Numbered from the stretch's first letter, positions 14,800 to 23,939 are shown. The stretch is DNA of 43,201 bases from Rhodospirillaceae bacterium bin65 (GCA_002238725.1 MPMX01000037.1:1-43201), one strand, 5' to 3'. Notes: generated by a model not told the origin, from the sequence alone. Numbers and translations are program-made.

Positions 14800-16035
14800 A
14801 TGACCGTCAGAGCCAAAGCGGCCTTATTCCTCGTCCTGATGTTGATGACCGCCGCAGGCCCCTTTTCGATGCAGATCTTCCTGCCGGCGCTGCCGGCGAT
14901 CCAACGCTCGTTCGGCGTGAGTCAGTCGTTCGTCCAGCTGACGCTCAGCCTGTCAATGGTCGCGATCGCCGTTTCGACCCTGTTCTACGGTCCGCTTTCG
15001 GATCGCTACGGCCGCAAGCCTGTGCTGGTTGGCGGCATGGCCCTGTTCCTGGCCGGCAGCCTGCTCTCCACCTTCGCGCCGTCGGTCGCCCTCCTGATCC
15101 TGGGGCGCATCGCACAGGCCGCCGGCGCCGCCGCCGGCATGGTGCTGAGCCGCGCCATCGTCCGCGATATCTACGGCGCCGCAGAGGCGCCGAAGGCGAT
15201 CAACTATCTCACGATCGCGATGGTGATCGCCCCAATGGTCGCCCCGGTGGTCGGCGGCTTCCTTACCGAGGGCTTCGGCTGGCGCGCGAATTTTGCTGTA
15301 ACCGTCGCGCTCGGCCTGCTGGTCGGCGCCCTTGTCGTTGGCCTGCTGCACGAAACGCTGTCCTCCGCAGAGCGCGCCCGTTCGCGTGACGGATCGATAG
15401 CCCGGTCGGCGCTCGGCGGCCTGCGCCAGGTCGCACGGTCCCGGCGGTTCTGGGGATACACGCTGATCTCGACCTTCAGCATGGCGATCTTCTTCGCCTT
15501 CGTTGCCGGTACGCCCTACCTGATGAGCGACCTGTTGCAGCGCCCGCCGAGCGAATACGGCCTGTGGTTCCTGGGCATCCCCGGAATGTTTGCCGTCGGG
15601 AGCTTCGCTGCGACGCGGCTGCTCAACACGTTGGGCCTCGACCGTTTGATCGTGCTCGGCAGCATACTGGGCGCCGTTACCCTGGCGGTCACGGCCGGCC
15701 TATACGCTTCCTTCGACCTTACCCCGGCCCTTCTGTTCGTTCCGGCCTACGCCATCTCATTCTTCCAGGGTCTGATCATCCCCAACGGCGTCGCCGGCGC
15801 GATCAACGCCAGCCCGGGCGCTTTCGGTGCGGCGTCCGGCCTCGTCGGCTTCATCCAGATGACCTTCAGCGCGGCCGCGGCGCAACTCTCCGGCGCAATC
15901 GTCGGGGGCAGCATCTGGCCGCTGGTCGCCATCATGGCCGTGTGCGCCAGCCTGGCCCTGATCCTGTTGCCGCTGATCGGCAGCCGGCCGGAAGTACCAG
16001 AGCGCGCAGCTGCGTCACCGGCCGACGGCGGCTGA
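14800..16035 (+). CDS. Bcr/CflA-type MFS drug exporter
   Basis: Twelve-segment major facilitator protein of 411 residues and probable proton-driven exporter in the inner membrane. It shows the loop 2-3 motif GPLSDRYGRKPVL (about 64-76), the Bcr/CflA signature RAIVRDIYG (about 113-121) and antiporter motif C-like PMVAPVVGGFL (about 145). It lies 154 bp after the aquaporin gene on the same strand, so it could be read with the arsenic operon, but Bcr/CflA proteins are not known arsenic pumps and a separate promoter is possible. Its 3' end overlaps the convergent gene at 16015 by 21 bp. Confidence 0.88.
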   Translation: MTVRAKAALFLVLMLMTAAGPFSMQIFLPALPAIQRSFGVSQSFVQLTLSLSMVAIAVSTLFYGPLSDRYGRKPVLVGGMALFLAGSLLSTFAPSVALLILGRIAQAAGAAAGMVLSRAIVRDIYGAAEAPKAINYLTIAMVIAPMVAPVVGGFLTEGFGWRANFAVTVALGLLVGALVVGLLHETLSSAERARSRDGSIARSALGGLRQVARSRRFWGYTLISTFSMAIFFAFVAGTPYLMSDLLQRPPSEYGLWFLGIPGMFAVGSFAATRLLNTLGLDRLIVLGSILGAVTLAVTAGLYASFDLTPALLFVPAYAISFFQGLIIPNGVAGAINASPGAFGAASGLVGFIQMTFSAAAAQLSGAIVGGSIWPLVAIMAVCASLALILLPLIGSRPEVPERAAASPADGG

Positions 16036-16830
16036 GACCGGCACGGTCTTTTCCCAGGCCTCCGGCCCGTCGATCAGGGTGATGCGCACCCTGAACCCTT
16101 CCGGCACCGGGCGTTTCCCGAGAATCGGAAGCGCAATACCGAACCGGCCGGCGCTGTCCGGCGGCAGCTGAACCGTCCGGCCGAGCCGCACCTTCTTCGG
16201 CGCTTCGACCAGAATGACCGGCGACGCGAAGACCCGGTTGCGGTGGCGTATCCTGACGGTCAGGCGGCGCCCGCGCCGCTCGGCCTGCCACTCGGCAAAT
16301 CCGGCGCCGGCCGGTTTCGGCACCCGGGCGCGGGCCGCAACGATGTCCGGATGGGCCGCGGCCGATGCCGGGACGCTCAGGGCGAGCCGCGTTTCGACCG
16401 GGATGCAGACATCCTTGCACAGCTGGAACAGCACCAGGACGCGGGCCTCCAGGGCGGCATCCGCATCCCGGACCGCCGCGCGTATCGGCAGGGTGAAGCG
16501 GCCGCCGAAGCCACGCGCCTTGAAACCGAAACTGGTGAATATCTCCGGTGCGGGCCAGACGATCTGCGCCGACTTCAGGTTGCGCGAACCCTGCCAATCC
16601 AGGACCGGCGGCAATCCCGGCGCGCCGGGCGCGCGCCAGAAAATCTTCCAGCCCGGCTTGAGGTCGAAGGTCAGGCCGAGCCAGCGGCTGTCCGCGCCGC
16701 CGCCGACCAGCCGCATCCGGCCTTCGAGCGCATCGGCCCAAGGCGATTGCGCGGGCGCCGCCGCCGCGCCCGGCGTCGCCGCCGCCACGGTAAAGCCCAG
16801 CGACACCAGGATAGCGCGCAGCAGCCGCAA
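16015..16830 (-). CDS. periplasmic DsbD N-terminal-domain protein (stand-alone)
   Basis: Exported protein of 271 residues resembling the N-terminal periplasmic domain of the thiol:disulfide interchange protein DsbD, without the membrane and thioredoxin parts. The start was set at TTG 16830 because it gives a good signal peptide (MRLLRAILVSLGFTVAAATP, Ala-rich cleavage zone); the frame is open further upstream but reads as random sequence. The domain features are WLGLTFDLKPGWKIFWR (about 53) and the cysteine pair QLCKDVCIPVETRL (CxxxC), the likely redox site. A free-standing form is common in alphaproteobacteria. Its partner is not in the window. The stop lies inside the 3' end of the convergent MFS gene. 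Confidence 0.8.
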   Translation of the reverse strand: MRLLRAILVSLGFTVAAATPGAAAAPAQSPWADALEGRMRLVGGGADSRWLGLTFDLKPGWKIFWRAPGAPGLPPVLDWQGSRNLKSAQIVWPAPEIFTSFGFKARGFGGRFTLPIRAAVRDADAALEARVLVLFQLCKDVCIPVETRLALSVPASAAAHPDIVAARARVPKPAGAGFAEWQAERRGRRLTVRIRHRNRVFASPVILVEAPKKVRLGRTVQLPPDSAGRFGIALPILGKRPVPEGFRVRITLIDGPEAWEKTVPVSAAVGR

Positions 16831-16968
16831 CCCGCCCCTGGCGCCTGTGGCCCGGCGCCGGCGGTGCGGTACTGCCGTTCCGGTTTCGCTTGCGCAGCGC
16901 GCCGCTGGGTCTATCTTCGGAAGGAGACGGCGGCCCACAAAGCCGCCATCCTGCGACGGAGGGCGACA

Positions 16969-17550
16969 ATTCCGGGTTCGACCGACAGCGCCAATCCCTG
17001 GCTGACCGGACGGTTGCTGATTGCCATGCCCGGCATGGCGGACCCCCGCTTCGCCCATACCGTCATCTACATGTGCGCCCATTCCGGCGACGGCGCCATG
17101 GGCCTCGTCGTCAATAAGCTGTCGGAGTCCATCGCCTTCAAGGAACTGCTGGAGCAGGTCGGCGTCGACGACTGCACGATCCGGCGCGACATTCCCGTCC
17201 ATATCGGCGGACCGGTCGAAACCGCCCGCGGGTTTGTGCTGCACGGCGGCGATTATAGCCACAATGGCACCATGGAAGTGAGCGACGGCATCGGGCTCAC
17301 GGCGTCGGTCGACATCCTGCGCGAGGTCGCCACCGGCGGCGGCCCGGAACACTGCCTGCTGGCGCTCGGCTATTCGGGCTGGGGCGCCGGCCAGCTCGAA
17401 CAGGAAATCCAGCAGAACGGCTGGCTGACCGCCGATGCCGACGAAACCCTGGTTTTCGGCGCCGGCCTGGACGAAGACCGCTGGCGCACCGCCATCGGCA
17501 CGCTGGGCATCGACCCGAGCATGCTGTCCAGCACCGCCGGCCACGCCTAG
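16969..17550 (+). CDS. YqgE/AlgH (UPF0301) family protein
   Basis: Member of the UPF0301 family of unclear biochemical function. Signature: WLTGRLLIAMPGM, DPRFAHTVIYMCAH, GAMGLVVNK and GGPVETARGFVLH. The conserved strand WLTGRLLIAM must be included, but the first in-frame ATG (17026) lies inside it and no upstream ATG or GTG fits. GGAGGG at 16958-16963 is followed after five bases by ATT (16969), which would start MPGSTDSANPWLTG. TTG 17014 is a weaker alternative that cuts the conserved strand. The 193-residue product from 16969 has the usual family length. It is divergent from the DsbD-like gene and its stop is 10 bp from the convergent peptidase gene. Confidence 0.87.
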   Translation: MPGSTDSANPWLTGRLLIAMPGMADPRFAHTVIYMCAHSGDGAMGLVVNKLSESIAFKELLEQVGVDDCTIRRDIPVHIGGPVETARGFVLHGGDYSHNGTMEVSDGIGLTASVDILREVATGGGPEHCLLALGYSGWGAGQLEQEIQQNGWLTADADETLVFGAGLDEDRWRTAIGTLGIDPSMLSSTAGHA

Positions 17551-17560
17551 ACCCGCGGTT

Positions 17561-18826
17561 TCACGCGGCAATCCGCGCCGCCATCGCATCGTAGGACTCC
17601 AACGCCCCGGCCGGGCCAAGCGCCGCGCAGGTCAGCGGACCGGCCAGCAGTTTCCCGCCGAACGCACCGACTGCGGCTTCGTCGACCGCCTCGATCCGCT
17701 GCAGGATTTCCGCCGGCGCCAGCGGCCGGCCGAAAGCCAGCATGTGATGGGCAAGCTGTTCACAGCGCGCGCCCGTGCTTTCCCGGGCCATCAGCAGGCC
17801 GGCGCGCGCCTGGGCCTTCGCCCGGGCCAGTTCTTCCGGTCCGGCGCCCCGGGCGAGATCGGCCAGCTGGTCGAACACGACCGGCACCAGTTCGGCCACG
17901 CGGTCCGGCCCGGTGCCGGCATAAATGCCGTAGAGGCCGGCATCGGCATAGGCGGTGTTGTGGCTGCTGACCGAGTAGACCAACCCGCGTTTCTCCCGCA
18001 CCTCCTGGAACAGGCGGGACGACATGCCGCCGCCCAGGATGGTGGAATGCAGCATGGCGGCGAAATAGTCGTCGTCCATCTGGGCCGCGCCGCGGAAGCC
18101 GAGCAGCAGGTGAAGCTGCTCCAGTTCGCGCTCCTCGCGATAGTCGCCGCCGTCGTAGCGCGCCGGTTCCGCTGCCGGCCGGTTGCCGGTTGCCAGCGTC
18201 CCGAACCGCTCTTCGACCATGGCCGCGAACGCCTCGTGGTCCAGGTTGCCGGCCGCGGCCACGACCGCCCGCGCCGCGGTGTAGTTCGCCTTGTGATAAC
18301 CGTCGAGCCGGTCGCGCGGGAAGGATCCGACGATCGCCGGGTCGCCCAGCACGGGCCGGCCGAGCGCCTGGTCCGGATAGGCGGCGCGCTGGAAATGGTC
18401 GAAGACGATGTCGTCGGGCGTATCCATCGCCTGGCCGATTTCCTGCAGCACGACATCGCGCTCGCGCGCCAGTTCCGCCTCGTCGAACAGGCTGTGCTGA
18501 ACGATATCGCCGAGGATATCGACGGCGAGCGGCAGGTCGTCTTTCAGCGTCTTGCAGAAGAAGGCCGTCGCCTCGCGCGAGGTCCAGGCGTTGATATGGC
18601 CGCCGACCGCCTCGATCTCGTCGGCGATGTCCTGGGCGCTGCGGCGGGCCGTGCCCTTGAACATCATGTGTTCGAGCAGATGGGAGACGCCGTTGACCTC
18701 GGCCGGCTCGTGGCGCGCGCCCGAATCGATCCAGATGCCGCAGGAGACCGATTCGACCTGGGGCATGGCGTCGGTCGCGATCCGGAGACCGCTGCCGAGC
18801 GTCGTGACCTGCGCTGTCTGCATCAT
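17561..18826 (-). CDS. M16-family zinc peptidase (processing-peptidase-like)
   Basis: Insulinase/pitrilysin-type metallopeptidase of 421 residues. The inverted zinc motif is H49-L-L-E52-H53 (VSHLLEHMMFKGT), with the third ligand expected about 76 residues on, near VVLQEIGQAMD. The sequence ILGGGMSSRLFQEVREKRGLVYSV (given here only as the region near 265-290) is the usual C-terminal-half signature. Relatives include mitochondrial processing peptidase beta and bacterial PqqL-like proteins. No signal peptide is visible. The start ATG overlaps the threonine synthase stop (18823-18826), so the two are probably translationally coupled, a pairing seen often in alphaproteobacteria. Confidence 0.93.
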   Translation of the reverse strand: MMQTAQVTTLGSGLRIATDAMPQVESVSCGIWIDSGARHEPAEVNGVSHLLEHMMFKGTARRSAQDIADEIEAVGGHINAWTSREATAFFCKTLKDDLPLAVDILGDIVQHSLFDEAELARERDVVLQEIGQAMDTPDDIVFDHFQRAAYPDQALGRPVLGDPAIVGSFPRDRLDGYHKANYTAARAVVAAAGNLDHEAFAAMVEERFGTLATGNRPAAEPARYDGGDYREERELEQLHLLLGFRGAAQMDDDYFAAMLHSTILGGGMSSRLFQEVREKRGLVYSVSSHNTAYADAGLYGIYAGTGPDRVAELVPVVFDQLADLARGAGPEELARAKAQARAGLLMARESTGARCEQLAHHMLAFGRPLAPAEILQRIEAVDEAAVGAFGGKLLAGPLTCAALGPAGALESYDAMAARIAA

Positions 18827-20250
18827 CCTCTCACCGTCCTGGCGTTGGCGAGCACATAGTCGGTCAGGCGGGCGCTATCCTTCGCCATGGTGACGCACCG
18901 CTCCGCGCGCGCGTGCAGGTCGGCGAGATGCGGCGGCAGGGCGGGGCGACGGCCGGTCGCCCGCTCGACCGCGTCCGGGAACTTGGCCGGATGGGCCGTC
19001 GCCAGCACGACAACCGGATCGCCGCCGCCCCGGCATTCGCGCGCTGCGGCCAGGCCGACGGCAGTGTGCGGATCGATCTGCCGGCCGGTCCGCTCGAAGA
19101 CCGAGCGCATGAGTCCGATCGTCCCCTCGTCGTCGAGGCTGGCGCCCCGGAAAAGGGCTGTCGCGCGCTGCCAGCGGGCCTCGTCGAGCGGCAGGCTGCC
19201 CCCTGTCCGGAACGCCCGGATGGCCGATTCGACGGCGGCGCCGTCGCGGTCCAGCAGGTCGAACAGCAGGCGCTCGAAATTGCTCGAGACCTGGATATCC
19301 ATGCTCGGCGACAGGGTCGGCGTCACGCCGCGGATTTCCATCGCGTTGTGCCGGAAGAATCGGGTCAGGATGTCGTTCGCGTTACTGCCGACGATCAGCC
19401 GGCCGACCGGCAGGCCGCACCGCCGGGCGCCGTAGCCGGCGAACACGTTGCCGAAATTGCCGGTCGGTACGGCGAAGGAGACGGCCCGCTCCGACGCGTT
19501 CCCTTGCCCCCCGACCTGAAGCGCGGCGTGAACGTAATAGACGATCTGGCCCATCACCCGGGCCCAGTTGATCGAGTTCACCGCCGAGAGATTGACCCGG
19601 TCGCGCAGGGCGTCGTCGGCGAACAGGGCCTTCACCAGATCCTGGCAATCGTCGAAGGTGCCGTCGACAGCGATGTTGAAGACGTTGCCGTCCGGCACCG
19701 TCGTCATCTGCCGGCGCTGCACTTCGGACGTCCGGCCCGCCGGGTGCAGCATGAAGATGTCGATGGCCTCCCGGCCGGCGCAGGCGGCGATCCCGGCCGG
19801 GCCGGTGTCGCCGGACGTTGCACCGACCACCGTGATCCGCTCGCCGCGCGCGGCCAGCACGGCATCGAACAGCCGGCCGACCAGTTGCAGGGCGTAGTCC
19901 TTGAAGGCCAGGGTCGGGCCGTGGAACAGCTCTTGCAGATAGAGGCCGTCTTCGAGCGGGACGAGCGGCGCGACGGCCGGATCGTCGAAGCCCGCATAGC
20001 TCGCTTCGGCCAGCGCCGGCAGGTCCGCGGCGGCAGCCGAGCCGGCCATGAACGGCGCGCAGATTTCCGCCGCCAGTCCGGCATAGGAATGGCCGCGCCA
20101 GCGCTCGAGGGTATCGGCGGTCCAAGCGGGCCAGGCCTCGGGCACATACAGGCCGCCGTCCCGCGCCAAGCCGGCGAGCAGGATATCGTCGAACGTAGCC
20201 GGCGGCGCGGCGCCGCGGGTGCTGATATAGGGAAAGGCCGGTGCGGTCAT
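18823..20250 (-). CDS. thrC: threonine synthase
   Basis: PLP enzyme of 475 residues that converts O-phosphohomoserine to threonine. The PLP lysine is K117 in TLAFKDYALQ, and the phosphate-binding segment is GATSGDTGPAG. The N-terminus YISTRG...FDDILLAGLARDGGLYVP is typical of the longer proteobacterial/fungal class. Both ends overlap neighbours by four bases (ATGA), with the carbonic anhydrase gene upstream and the M16 peptidase downstream. Confidence 0.96.
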   Translation of the reverse strand: MTAPAFPYISTRGAAPPATFDDILLAGLARDGGLYVPEAWPAWTADTLERWRGHSYAGLAAEICAPFMAGSAAAADLPALAEASYAGFDDPAVAPLVPLEDGLYLQELFHGPTLAFKDYALQLVGRLFDAVLAARGERITVVGATSGDTGPAGIAACAGREAIDIFMLHPAGRTSEVQRRQMTTVPDGNVFNIAVDGTFDDCQDLVKALFADDALRDRVNLSAVNSINWARVMGQIVYYVHAALQVGGQGNASERAVSFAVPTGNFGNVFAGYGARRCGLPVGRLIVGSNANDILTRFFRHNAMEIRGVTPTLSPSMDIQVSSNFERLLFDLLDRDGAAVESAIRAFRTGGSLPLDEARWQRATALFRGASLDDEGTIGLMRSVFERTGRQIDPHTAVGLAAARECRGGGDPVVVLATAHPAKFPDAVERATGRRPALPPHLADLHARAERCVTMAKDSARLTDYVLANARTVRG

Positions 20251-20894
20251 TTCAGTACAGTGGCCGTGCCGGTCGCCGGATCGAGCATGTGGAGCATCCC
20301 GCCGGCGATGGAGAAATGGGCGCCGTGCAGAGTAAGCCGGCCGTCCTCGACCGCCTGCCGGACGAAGGGAAAGGTCAGCAGGTTATCGAGCGAGTTCAGG
20401 ATCGAGGCGTATTCGAACGCCTCTTGCAGGCCCGGCCCTTGCTTCGGCGCGTCGGCGGGCAGATGGGCTTCCGCGCCGCGGACCGTCGATATCCACTTGC
20501 CGATAAAGCCCGGCTCGGCGGGCGCAGAGCCCCGGCTCTCGACATACGCCCTGATGCCGCCGCACCCGCTGTGACCCATGACGACGATGGCACCGACGCC
20601 CAGGTGCTCGACGGCGAACTCGATGGCCGCCCCGGTGCCGGAATCGTCGCCGCCCGGGTCGCAGGGCGGCACCAGATTGGCGACATTGCGCACGACGAAG
20701 AGTTCGCCGGGCGCGGCATCGAAGATCGCGGCCGGATCGACCCGGCTGTCGCAGCAGCTGATCACCATGACCGGCGGCGCCTGGCCGTCCGCCAGGGCCC
20801 GATAGGTTTCGAGATCGCGGGCATAGCGGTCGCTGCGGAAGCGGGCATAGCCGTCCGTCAGAATCGCCGGCAGGGCTGTTGCGGGGTTGCTCAT
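20247..20894 (-). CDS. beta-class carbonic anhydrase
   Basis: Zinc enzyme of 215 residues interconverting CO2 and bicarbonate. The zinc site is C48-D49-S50-R51 (SCCDSRVDP), H108 and C111 (GHSGCGG). The start at ATG 20894 lies 7 bp after the nudC stop; the frame continues upstream only as antisense-like sequence within nudC. The stop overlaps the thrC start by four bases. Coupling to biosynthetic genes may reflect bicarbonate demand, but this is only suggested by position. Confidence 0.95.
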   Translation of the reverse strand: MSNPATALPAILTDGYARFRSDRYARDLETYRALADGQAPPVMVISCCDSRVDPAAIFDAAPGELFVVRNVANLVPPCDPGGDDSGTGAAIEFAVEHLGVGAIVVMGHSGCGGIRAYVESRGSAPAEPGFIGKWISTVRGAEAHLPADAPKQGPGLQEAFEYASILNSLDNLLTFPFVRQAVEDGRLTLHGAHFSIAGGMLHMLDPATGTATVLK

Positions 20895-20901
20895 GGCGCG
20901 G

Positions 20902-21873
20902 TCACCCGGCACGGCCGGCCAGCCAGTCTTCGCACAGCTGGCGGGCGATCGAATCCCGGCGCGGCAGCTTGAAATCCTCGCTGCGCCGGCGGATCTGCTC
21001 GACCACCCAGCCGCGTTCGAACCAGGCCGCCGATTCGAGCTCGTCGGTGTTGACGGCGAGATCGTCCGACACCGCCGTCGCGTGGAAGCCGAGCATGAGC
21101 GACGTCGGGAACGGCCAGGGCTGGGACGAGTGATAGCGCACGTCATGGACCCGCACGCCGGATTCCTCGAAAACTTCGCGCGCCACGGCCATCTCCAGGG
21201 TCTCGCCGGGCTCGACGAAACCGGCAAGCGTCGAATGCATCCCCGGCGGCCAGGTCTTCTGCCGGCCCAGCAGGCATTTGTCGCCATGGGTCACCAGCAT
21301 GATGACGGCCGGATCGGTCCGGGGAAAATGGCTCGTGCCGCACTTCTCGTCGGAGCAGACGCGCAGATGCCCGCCATCCTTAGGCCGGGTCTCGTTGCCG
21401 CAGACGCCGCAGAACATGTGCCTGCGCCGCCAGGTCAGCATCCCGCGGGCATAGGCCAGCAGATTGCCGTGTTCCCGGTTCATCATCGGCCCGGTGAAGC
21501 GCAGATCCAGGAATTCCGCCCGGTCGGCCCGAACGCCGCAGATCGCTTCGGCCTCCGTCTGCTCGAGCCGGGAGAGATCGCTGGCGAAATAGGCCAGCCC
21601 GCCGTGCAGGCCGAGGAACAACGGCGCGTCGCCCCGTTCGAGCAGCGCGCCGAACCGTTCGGTCGGCAGCAGGATCGCCTCCGGCGGATCTTCGGGCGGG
21701 GCGCCCGGATCGATCAGATTGCGCGAGCGCCAGACCGGCACGAGGCGGCCCTGGGGGCCGTGCAGCTGAGCCTCCAGCCAGGCCCGGTCGGCGCGCCGGA
21801 CCGATGCGCGGTCCAACGTGCTCCAGGCATAGAAATTGTCGTCGGAACGGGAAAGACGCAGGCGGTCTGACAT
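20902..21873 (-). CDS. nudC: NAD+ diphosphatase / NADH pyrophosphatase (NudC-like)
   Basis: Nudix hydrolase of 323 residues. The zinc ribbon is C155-x2-C158...C173-x4-C178, the Nudix box is GFVEPGETLEMAVAREVFEE (219-238) with SGV following, and the NADH/cap-specific motif SQPWPFP is at 250-256. Relatives cleave NADH and remove NAD caps from RNA. It is 79 bp downstream of the thioesterase gene and 7 bp upstream of the carbonic anhydrase gene. Confidence 0.95.
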   Translation of the reverse strand: MSDRLRLSRSDDNFYAWSTLDRASVRRADRAWLEAQLHGPQGRLVPVWRSRNLIDPGAPPEDPPEAILLPTERFGALLERGDAPLFLGLHGGLAYFASDLSRLEQTEAEAICGVRADRAEFLDLRFTGPMMNREHGNLLAYARGMLTWRRRHMFCGVCGNETRPKDGGHLRVCSDEKCGTSHFPRTDPAVIMLVTHGDKCLLGRQKTWPPGMHSTLAGFVEPGETLEMAVAREVFEESGVRVHDVRYHSSQPWPFPTSLMLGFHATAVSDDLAVNTDELESAAWFERGWVVEQIRRRSEDFKLPRRDSIARQLCEDWLAGRAG

Positions 21874-21952
21874 GGGCGTTTAGTGGCACAGGCGGCCGGA
21901 ACGGGCAATCGGCGCGGGCAATCGGCCCTCCCGGATCGCGCCGCCGGACGCC

Positions 21953-22411
21953 TCACCCCACGCGCGGATCGTAGCCTTCGAACGCAGCAATGGCGTCGAT
22001 GAGCTTGCCGGGCACCGGCTCGGTCTTGTGGGTCTGCTGATGCGTGTTGACCCAGACGACCTCGCCGGTCGCGCGCAGGTCGTCGGCGGCGCCCTGGAGG
22101 AAGATCGCCGGATCGAAGGTGATGCTGGTCCGGCCGATCCGCCGGGTGCGGATGCAGATGTCGATTATTTCGTCGTAGAGGATCGGCGCACGGAATTCGA
22201 CGGCCGCCTTGACCAAATGAAAATCGCAGCCGGTTTCCGGATCGCCGCCCAACGGATAGTCGTAGCCGATGGCGCGGATATATTCCGTGATCCCGATATC
22301 GTACCAGGTGAGATAGTGCGCGTTATACGCCACGCCCTGGCCGTCGATTTCCGCATAGCGGACGCGCAGGGGATGGCGGAAGCGGAAATCGGCGCGGGCC
22401 GGGCTCGTCAT
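21953..22411 (-). CDS. acyl-CoA thioesterase, 4HBT hotdog family
   Basis: Hotdog-fold protein of 152 residues. The first-strand/helix signature VRYAEIDGQGVAYNAHYLTWYD (about 17-38, shown in part) contains the catalytic Asp region of 4-hydroxybenzoyl-CoA thioesterases and YbgC/FadM relatives. The end lies 79 bp from nudC. The substrate is unknown. Confidence 0.87.
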   Translation of the reverse strand: MTSPARADFRFRHPLRVRYAEIDGQGVAYNAHYLTWYDIGITEYIRAIGYDYPLGGDPETGCDFHLVKAAVEFRAPILYDEIIDICIRTRRIGRTSITFDPAIFLQGAADDLRATGEVVWVNTHQQTHKTEPVPGKLIDAIAAFEGYDPRVG

Positions 22412-22502
22412 CGGGCGTCGATGCTTTCCTGTCGCTCGGGGACCGGGGCGTGCGGGATCGAACAGCGCCGCCGGAACCGGGGTCCGGCGACTGACGCTAT
22501 GT

Positions 22503-23072
22503 TCAGTGCAGCTTGCCGGGCAGTTCCTTGATCGCCTGATCGACCAGGCCGGCGGCCTTCTTCTCGTCGAGCCGGTCTTCCAGCAGCTTGCGGGTCGCGG
22601 AGACCGCCAGGTCGATCGCCGTGTTGCGCACTTCCGCCTGGGCCGCCGCCTCGGCCTGGGCGATGCGGTCCAGCGCCTGCTGCTCGCGCCGCTTCAGGGA
22701 CGCGGCGAGGTCTTCCTCCGCCCTTGCGCGCAGGCGCACCGCCTCTTCCTCGGCCGCGCGCAGCATGCCCTCGGCTTCCTGCAGGGCGTCGCGCTGCTTG
22801 CGCTGATAGTCGGCCAGCAGGCTCTGGGCTTCTTCGCGCAGGCGCTGGGCTTCCTCGATCTCGGTGCGGATCGCCTCGGCCCGGGCGTCGAGGGCGCCGG
22901 TGACCGCGCGCCGCGCCTTCCAGACCATGAACGCAACGAAAATCGCGAAGGCGACCAGCACCCAGAAGGTCGCTCCGCCGAAGTCGAACAGGTCGCCGAG
23001 CCAGCCGCCGACCGAAGCGGTCTTGCCGCCGGCAAGGAGAACGGCCGAAGCGGGGATTGCGGAAATCTCCAT
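22503..23072 (-). CDS. atpF: F-type ATP synthase F0 subunit b
   Basis: Peripheral-stalk subunit of 189 residues: one membrane segment (about 30-50, ATFWVLVAFAIFVAFMVW), then a long charged coiled coil rich in Glu, Arg and Ala, and a C-terminal part ending KELPGKLH. Follows the b' gene by 11 bp. It is the last F0 gene of the operon, and the F1 genes are elsewhere, as in most alphaproteobacteria. Confidence 0.94.
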   Translation of the reverse strand: MEISAIPASAVLLAGGKTASVGGWLGDLFDFGGATFWVLVAFAIFVAFMVWKARRAVTGALDARAEAIRTEIEEAQRLREEAQSLLADYQRKQRDALQEAEGMLRAAEEEAVRLRARAEEDLAASLKRREQQALDRIAQAEAAAQAEVRNTAIDLAVSATRKLLEDRLDEKKAAGLVDQAIKELPGKLH

Positions 23073-23083
23073 CGCGCCCGTCC

Positions 23084-23572
23084 CTACCCGTCCGAAACCG
23101 CATCGACGGCGTCGGTCGCCGACTTGCGGGCGATCCGTCCGCCGATCAGGCGCTGCGCGGCGGCCTGGACCACTTCCACGGCAACGTCGCGGATATTGGC
23201 GACGGCTTCGTCGCGCGCCGCCGCGATGCGCGCTTCGGCGCGGCCTATATCGTCGGCGAGCCGGCCGGCCAGCGCTTCATGGGCGGTAGCGGCCTGCGCC
23301 TTGCCGTCCTCGACCGCGCCGCGGATCACCGCCTGGGCCCTGTCGCGGCCCTCGGCCATCGCCGCCTCGTATTCGGCCAGAACCTGCTCGGCCTCCCGGC
23401 GCAGGGTCTGCGCCCGGTCCAGATCGCCCTCGATCCTGTCGCGCCGGGCCTCCAGGGTCGCCTGGATCTTCGGCAGCGCAATCGTGCGCAGCACGACGAA
23501 CAGGACGACGAAGGCCAGCACAAGCCAGACGACCTGCGAGAGGAAGGTATCGATCTGTTGCAGTTGCGGCAT
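23084..23572 (-). CDS. atpG: F-type ATP synthase F0 subunit b'
   Basis: Second, diverged stalk subunit (162 residues) as found in alphaproteobacteria and photosynthetic organisms. The membrane segment is at about 8-30 (FLSQVVWLVLAFVVLFVVL), followed by a coiled coil that pairs with subunit b. It lies between the c and b genes. The symbol atpG is the one often used for b' in this class; atpG elsewhere means F1 gamma. Confidence 0.92.
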   Translation of the reverse strand: MPQLQQIDTFLSQVVWLVLAFVVLFVVLRTIALPKIQATLEARRDRIEGDLDRAQTLRREAEQVLAEYEAAMAEGRDRAQAVIRGAVEDGKAQAATAHEALAGRLADDIGRAEARIAAARDEAVANIRDVAVEVVQAAAQRLIGGRIARKSATDAVDAVSDG

Positions 23573-23656
23573 CGCCGATCTCCGCCCCTGGGCGTGTTCG
23601 GACTGGTCAGGCTTCGCGCGGGGCGGACGGCAGGCGCCCGCTCCGGAAGCCGGCTG

Positions 23657-23881
23657 CTATCCGAACAGGATGACGAGCGCGATCACCAGGGCGAACAGCG
23701 CAATGGCTTCGACCAGCGCGAAGCCCAGCATCGTCATGGTGAAAACCTCGCCGCGGGCGGCCGGGTTGCGGCCCACCGCCTGAATGAAGGCGGCGAACAC
23801 GTTGCCGATCCCGATGCCGGCGCCGATCACGCCGATCACGGCCAGGCCGGCGCCCAGGAATTTTGCAGCTTCAACTTCCAT
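23657..23881 (-). CDS. atpE: F-type ATP synthase F0 subunit c
   Basis: Rotor-ring proteolipid of 74 residues with two membrane helices. Helix one has the glycine motif GAGIGIGN (20-27), the polar loop is RNP (38-40), and the proton-carrying acid is E58 (FALVEAIALF). No sodium-site pattern is evident. It is between atpB and the b' gene. Confidence 0.96.
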   Translation of the reverse strand: MEVEAAKFLGAGLAVIGVIGAGIGIGNVFAAFIQAVGRNPAARGEVFTMTMLGFALVEAIALFALVIALVILFG

Positions 23882-23939
23882 TCTCAGATCCTTTCCGCGG
23901 AAAGTTTGGGCCCGTCGCGCCCGCTCCCTGAGCCCTTCT

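Noticed and set aside
16831..17619. N-terminal extension of the DsbD-N-like protein across the YqgE-family gene
   Set aside because: It runs antisense to a conserved gene, and the signal peptide at 16830 defines the start.
18823..20250. A leader-peptide attenuator or riboswitch controlling thrC
   Set aside because: thrC starts inside the carbonic anhydrase gene (four-base overlap), leaving no leader sequence for such a device.
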